In this document: piece after piece, positions 58,805 to 64,000 of the stretch
How positions within the stretch are numbered: the first letter of the stretch is position 1
Layout: each line of letters starts with the position of its first letter
Assembly: GCA_036571765.1 (NCBI GenBank)
Contig: BROE01000012.1
Span: forward strand, 9,928,874 to 9,992,873
Direction: 5' to 3'
Length of the DNA: 64,000 bases
Source of the DNA: Plecoglossus altivelis
Lineage: Eukaryota; Chordata; Actinopteri; Osmeriformes; Plecoglossidae
Program-made: the position numbers and the translations under genes
The notes under the pieces: model-generated
What the model was told of the DNA's origin: nothing
Database searches by the model: none
The model's input: the letters and a program-made list of their open reading frames with translations, nothing else

Positions 58805-59378
58805 GAGCAAGTGCCAGCGACTGTTTTGGCGGCCAGTTCTGTCAACGGCATAATCACCTCTGATTGGTGGCTTGCTCGAGCGGAGCGGAGAACAGATGCC
58901 GGATGATCTACCCCCCCCTTGTAGATATGTACACATGCACACACACACACACACACACACACTCACTTACACTCACACTCACGCATGCTAAAAGTGGAGA
59001 CAGAGGCTTCCCACCCCAAGGATAATGGATTAGTATAGATTTAAGAAGATCCTGCTGTTTGTTAAGCTGTGCAGTTTGGTTAGGAGTTGTGTGTGTGCGT
59101 GCATGCGTCTGTATGTCTGTGTCCTACATTCTGCCTAGTCTGTATGTTTGACATAAGAGAATTACCATTACACTGGCACTGCATGATGAGGGTACAATTC
59201 ACAGAAGAGTCTCTACTGAAACTCCAAATACTAACTTAATAATAGGATGGCTTCCAGCAAACACACACTCAAACGCATGCACATAAAAAACACCCCCTGG
59301 TACTACTTTACCCTAATTAGCTGTTGATTAGTACACCCTGCTGACTATACATATGTATACACACACGCATGCGCGCAA

Positions 59379-59411
<33 letters not shown>

Positions 59412-59685
59412 AAGGCCTCACACTGCTGTGACCCGTTGTTAAACCCAACATCCTTGGATGTTTGGAGTCGAGCTTATTCACTTGAGCACACCTGACTAAT
59501 CCTAGTCAACAACACAGTTACTGACATGCACGACACTCGTACACACTCACACACCAGTTCATCCGCTTCACTTTCCGCCCCCCCCCACATTTCAACACCG
59601 CCCTTTAACCCGCCCCCCTCCCTCCCTCCATTTCCATTCTCTTCCTAATACACAAGCACTCAAGCCTGTGTTCGCTTGAATAAAT
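58805..59685. other. non-coding with CA microsatellites
   Basis: CA at 58936-58962 and 59367-59411; C-rich at 59578-59620. No gene. Confidence 0.6.
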
Positions 59686-59689
59686 GTCC

Positions 59690-59835
59690 TAGCTCCTGTT
59701 GTTGTGTGTTGGTACAGTTGGCATCATGTGATTGGCTGGCTGTTAAATGCAGGGAATTGATATTCCTTCATCAAGGATCAATGACAAATTCCCCAGATTA
59801 CAGTGCCCTGCGAACGTCACAAAGCCAATTAAATA
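59690..59835. promoter_or_regulatory. candidate regulatory island
   Basis: ATGTGATTGGCTGGC (CCAAT-type, reverse), GGGAATTGATATTCC and GCCAATTAAATACTTATTTG in repeat-free sequence. Called by appearance only. Confidence 0.3.
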
Positions 59836-61310
59836 CTTATTTGTGTAGAAGTTGCTTCCCCCCCTCCTCTCGTTTCTTCCCTTCCCTTCCTTCTCCTCAC
59901 TTCCCATCTTCGTCCTTGGAGCTAGAGGCCACCCTCCCTCGTGCTACTCCTTCCTTCCTCTCTGCGCTCCCTCTACCTCTCACCCCCAAACCAAACCATC
60001 TCTCTGTCTCTTCTCTCCCCATTGGTTCCCCATCTCTCCTGTTCCCTCCCTCTCTCCATGTTGATGTGGGCCATCTGTATGTGCATCACCCAGTCGTTAA
60101 CTAAAGCCTGGTAGTGAGGGTCTGTATGGAGAGATGAAGAGAGAGAGGGGGGGTGGTGTGTGGACATGAGTAAGCCTCTACTCAAGCTGTGCTAAACAGC
60201 ACTAATGCATCCATAAACTTGGTTAGGGAGAGAGGGGGATCTCTTGTCCAGCCCTCAAACTAATCCCACATAAACCTACATTTTAGCACTTTCCATCACC
60301 CGTCACTCTTAACCACCACTCTGACCGAAACATAGAAGCAGATGAACTAGACCACACGTGCACTCGCACACGCTAGCACGCGCACTCACGCCAGCAAACG
60401 CACTCAAACTCGCACACTGCCCCTGCCCTACTGCTATGTTGTAGGCTTACTGAAACACCAGCACAGGTACTCTGTCACAGGCACTCTTTGTTGGTGTAAC
60501 TCCATCTAGCTGAATTTATGGCAGCAAAGAAGTGGTCAATGAGAGGAAGCTCCCACCATGATATTGAAACTAAACCAGAAAAACTAAAACGAATTGTATT
60601 CAGAGCTTTGTAACTAGAGAGGGTAGGATTTATTTTTGGAAAAGAAAACATGGTGAGGTGTGCTTATGGGAAGTTGTGAGGTGGGTAATGTAAATATGCC
60701 AAAAGCAAGTACCTCCTATGTCATGATGTTATGTTACGTTAGTGGGCTTTGTGTGTGACTGGTGCCTTTCCTGTTAAACCACAAATTCAGGCTTCAAAGG
60801 ATGAATAGCTGCGAAATACTGTAAATACATTTAATTTGACCAATTCTGAGGCTTGGAATTGATACATTGCTTGTAAAATCCCCTGGGCAGTGACAATCCT
60901 TTCTATATATCAATGTAACTCGGGGTCTCTCTGATAAGCTTTACAACAATAACATGCTAGGTCTTGTTTCGTGACATGAGGAAGGTTCTTCTTTGTGTGT
61001 GACTAGAACATGTGGTTTAGGCAGGAGAAGAGGAGGACTGTAGTCACTTCTGGTTGTGGAAGCTCTTTGTTGTACGCTGTCCACCCAGCAGGATACTAAT
61101 TGCACAGCTGGAAGCCTTGTTTGTTCACATTGAAAGTAATCTCTGGATGGCTGTTTGGGTCTGACGCGTTTCCAATAGTGGTCAGCAGAGCAGTTTTTGG
61201 AGTGTGTTTTCTCCCCCCCTGTCCCTTCTGATATCAACATATGACATTTATAGATATACAATGTCATGCAAGTGGTGCTGACAGAAGTATGAATTTGGAT
61301 GCATTTGGAT
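59835..61310. other. single-copy with CT patch, no gene seen
   Basis: Pyrimidine-rich at 59860-60060 and CA/CG-rich at 60355-60420. Nothing else. Confidence 0.5.
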
Positions 61311-61317
61311 AGAAGGA

Positions 61318-61600
61318 CTGCACACTCACGCACACGCACACTCACGCACGCACACACACGCACACGCACACGCTCACACACAGGTGTCAGACAGGGACTT
61401 GGTTGAACCTGCTCCTCAGGGACTGGGAGAGGGGAAATCACACTCCTACGAAGCTCTGATCAACTAGGGCGAGGACAGGAGGAAGTGGGAATGTGCTACT
61501 GTGTGTGTGAGAGAGATGAAGAGAGACAGAGAGAGAGATGGGGAGAGACAGAAAGAGAGAGAGGAAGAGACACAGAGAGAGAGCGAGATGGAGAGATAGA
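61318..61600. repeat. CA-rich and GA-rich microsatellites
   Basis: CACGCACA repeats at 61320-61383; GA-rich at 61506-61600. Confidence 0.88.
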
Positions 61601-63180
61601 CTGAAACAGAAAGTACGTTTGCCTCTTCTACAGAAGACGTGCCACAGAAAGCCCATGAGCGCGTGTGTTAGCGAGGCACAATGTGCGCGAGCGTGCACAC
61701 TAGTGTCTGTGTCTGTGGGGGCCTTACAAAACGTCTAAAGTGTCAGCTACAGCCCCCCATGTCACACAGCAGGCCACCCCCACGTTCAGAGTTTCCATCT
61801 CTTTTCATGCACACACAAAGGGCAGCTCTGAAAGCAGCAGGCTCAGGCAAACTGATAGATGGAACTCAACTCAGCTACCCAGAGACTTCTGACTCCTGCT
61901 GTACTCTGCAGACTGCATATAGATGCTCTGTGCGCGCTTTAGAAAGTAAGGTAGTCAACTCGGGCCTTCTTAGCACATAAGGTATCCCTTCATGTATGAT
62001 TAAAGTTGGGGGGGTCGAGGAGTTGGAGCTTCTGAGATATAAAAAAGGAGTTTCAAGGTGTTGATTTATCTTGTTTATGGTGAAAAGAAGCAAAATCAGC
62101 ACTTTCCAGGCAATGAGGTTGGTCTTATTAGCTTGCTCGCCAACATGGATAATGCCATCATATAAATTCACTTCATGCCTGGGACATAAAATAGGAAGCA
62201 GGTGAGCGGACGCGTGCGTGGGTGTGTTTGTGGCCATGTGGTTCTGTGGGTTGGGTGTACCGCAGGACGAGGCCTGTCGCTACCGCTAAGGTGTGACCGT
62301 CAGTTCGTGCTCTGGGTTTGTAAGTGTTGAGACAGCCAGCAGACTAGGGACTAGAAAGAGTCTGTTAACGCACTGATAGAATAGTGGCCCTTTCAAACAC
62401 GCAGGGAGAGTGGGACAATATCACTCCCTGGCATGACAGTCAGATAGGGGACACAGAGAAAACACAAACATAACACACAGCTGGCAGATGTTTTTCAATC
62501 TGACACAAACGAGACCATAGACCCGTGACTGTCATCAGCACACTAGATAAGTATACTGGAAGGTAAAAGCTGATTTACTGATACTTATTAATAAATAAAT
62601 AAAAGCATAACACATCTTTGATTTCTCGTACGGTGTCTACGCAGATGGCAAAATAGAGAAGTATGTAAACACATGGAAAATATTCCTCTTTCTGGAAAAA
62701 AAAAAGGATTAGGTTTTTAATCCGTCACGTCATACCTACAACTTGCAGCCCTTTAGTAAACAGAAATATCAGTGATAATACTTCTTTTAAAATAAACTCT
62801 ACTAAAACAAACAGAGAGATGTATGAATTGATGCTGATAATCAAGTGGCAAAATATCTAGATTCAAAACGATCACCATAAGGATAGATATGTCTGGTTCA
62901 TCTGATCATGTACTGAAATGATGGTGTTAAAATGTCAGGGTAGATGTAGCAGATTCCATTTGAGGATTAAGTGTTGTTAGAATCACAAACACTAAGAAGC
63001 CTTAGGCATTCTAGTCATCTTAAGGAATTATATGCTATAGTCCCAGGGGCTTTGCTTACGGTGGATCGTTCTCCCAGCAAAGCGATGGAAACTCTGTATG
63101 ACTAAACCTCTCTCTGGAGAGCACCTTCTTCAGAGGAAGACGTCAAAGATAAAACGATGCAGCTCTGAAACATTTATGGA
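61600..63180. other. single-copy, no gene seen
   Basis: ATAA repeats at 62588-62603. No coding signal. Confidence 0.5.
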
Positions 63181-64000
63181 CTAGTTATTTTCTCCCAATC
63201 TCTCTGTTTTTGTGTTTCTCTTCCTCCCTCAATCTCTCTCTCCTTGTCTCTCGTGTGCATTTTTTTTCTCCCTCCGAAGTGAAAATGGTGTGTTTGTTTC
63301 GAATATTGCAGTGTGTGTGTGTGTAGGGGGGGGGGGGGGCATGTACAGCCTTCACCCACACATGGTTTTGTGTGGACGCTGTATTGCCTTGTGCTCAGGG
63401 GGGTTTCTTGTCGGTGGGTTTTGTGTCTTTACTGTGGCATGTGTGCCCTCTGTGCATGTGTGGGTGAACCATGTACGGTATATATACTATACATATGCAT
63501 GAGTGTGTGAGTGTGTACATCTGCCTGCACGGTACCTGCGTTCACAGCCACATGTTGTTTCTGCCCTCTCTGATTTTCTCCTCCCCTCCCCTCCCTTCTC
63601 CTCCCCTCAGAGACAAGTATTTCCCCATTCTCGTCTCATATAGACAGACACAACCTCCAGCATAGCTCAGGACCGCCTCCGCCGCCCCCCCTCCGCCGCT
63701 CCCCCTCTTACCTTTGGAGGAGAGACAAGCCGCCCTGTTGCGCTCCACTCTCTCCTCTCTCTTTTCCATCTCTTCTCCCTTCTCTTTCCTTTCTCTCTCT
63801 TCTTCGCCTCTCTCTCTTCCTCTCTCTCTCTCTCTCTCTCTCTCCCTATCCCTCTTTCCAGTACAATGCTGCCTGGTGTTCTGGGTACTCCCCATCTCCC
63901 ACAGCAACTTTATTATCCTCTCTTAATCTCTTAAACAGGGCCACACCACTGAGAGGTGGGGGGTGGTATGGAGAGGGGAGAGGTGTAGACAGAGACGGGG
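63180..64000. other. low-complexity right edge
   Basis: CT-rich at 63195-63275 and 63560-63850 with a (CT)n run near 63820-63844; GT at 63312-63325 followed by 12 G. No gene. Confidence 0.6.

Noticed and set aside
59797..59816. Resemblance of TACAGTGCCCTGCGAA to a Tc1-type inverted repeat end
   Set aside because: Only about 16 bases, no second end; lies in a regulatory-looking island.

Overview
The window is vertebrate genomic DNA, most likely from a ray-finned (teleost) fish. It holds one recognisable protein-coding gene, an intron-containing protocadherin-10 (pcdh10), surrounded by about 50 kb of non-coding sequence that is very dense in CA/GT, GA/CT, G/C-run and minisatellite repeats. No second gene, tRNA, rRNA or recognisable transposon was found. 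The fish assignment rests on the microsatellite density, the compact introns and the absence of mammalian-type interspersed repeats. I cannot name the species or decide whether this is the pcdh10a or pcdh10b copy.

Layout. 1-30.3 kb is a gene-poor upstream region of simple repeats mixed with single-copy islands. It includes a CpG-rich, promoter-like patch at 2.7-3.4 kb and several islands rich in TAATTA/TAAT cores that look like conserved non-coding regulatory elements, the largest at 19.4-20.5 kb. CTCF-like sites lie at 28.7 and 29.57 kb. A CCAAT-box promoter candidate at about 30.3-30.46 kb is followed by a putative 5' UTR with three upstream ORFs. pcdh10 runs from 30,953 to 42,002 in five coding exons: a large exon 1 with all six cadherin repeats and the membrane segment, then four short exons for the cytoplasmic tail. 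The join stays in frame across four GT-AG introns and gives 1,029 residues ending in the family-typical RIC. Two alternative ends are legible: read-through after exon 1 (869 residues) and read-through after exon 4 (1,044 residues, with its own AATAAA). Intron 1 contains a second promoter-like patch.

Downstream of the 3' UTR (to about 43.3 kb) the sequence is again non-coding. It holds an old 55-65 bp degenerate tandem repeat (46.0-46.2 kb), a 13-bp minisatellite (49.1-49.4 kb), several regulatory-looking islands, an almost perfect 1.3-kb tandem duplication (53.8-56.4 kb; recent event or assembly artefact), a 330-bp purine tract, and a 24-bp minisatellite whose units carry CCAAT boxes (57.8-58.0 kb).

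Biologically this looks like the familiar delta-protocadherin setting: a neuronal adhesion gene in a gene desert whose flanks probably hold long-range enhancers. Calls of regulatory function are from sequence appearance only. No alignment was run. I see no exotic or unknown protein system; the most useful leads are the alternative transcript ends, the intron-1 promoter candidate, the CpG-rich patch and the tandem duplication.
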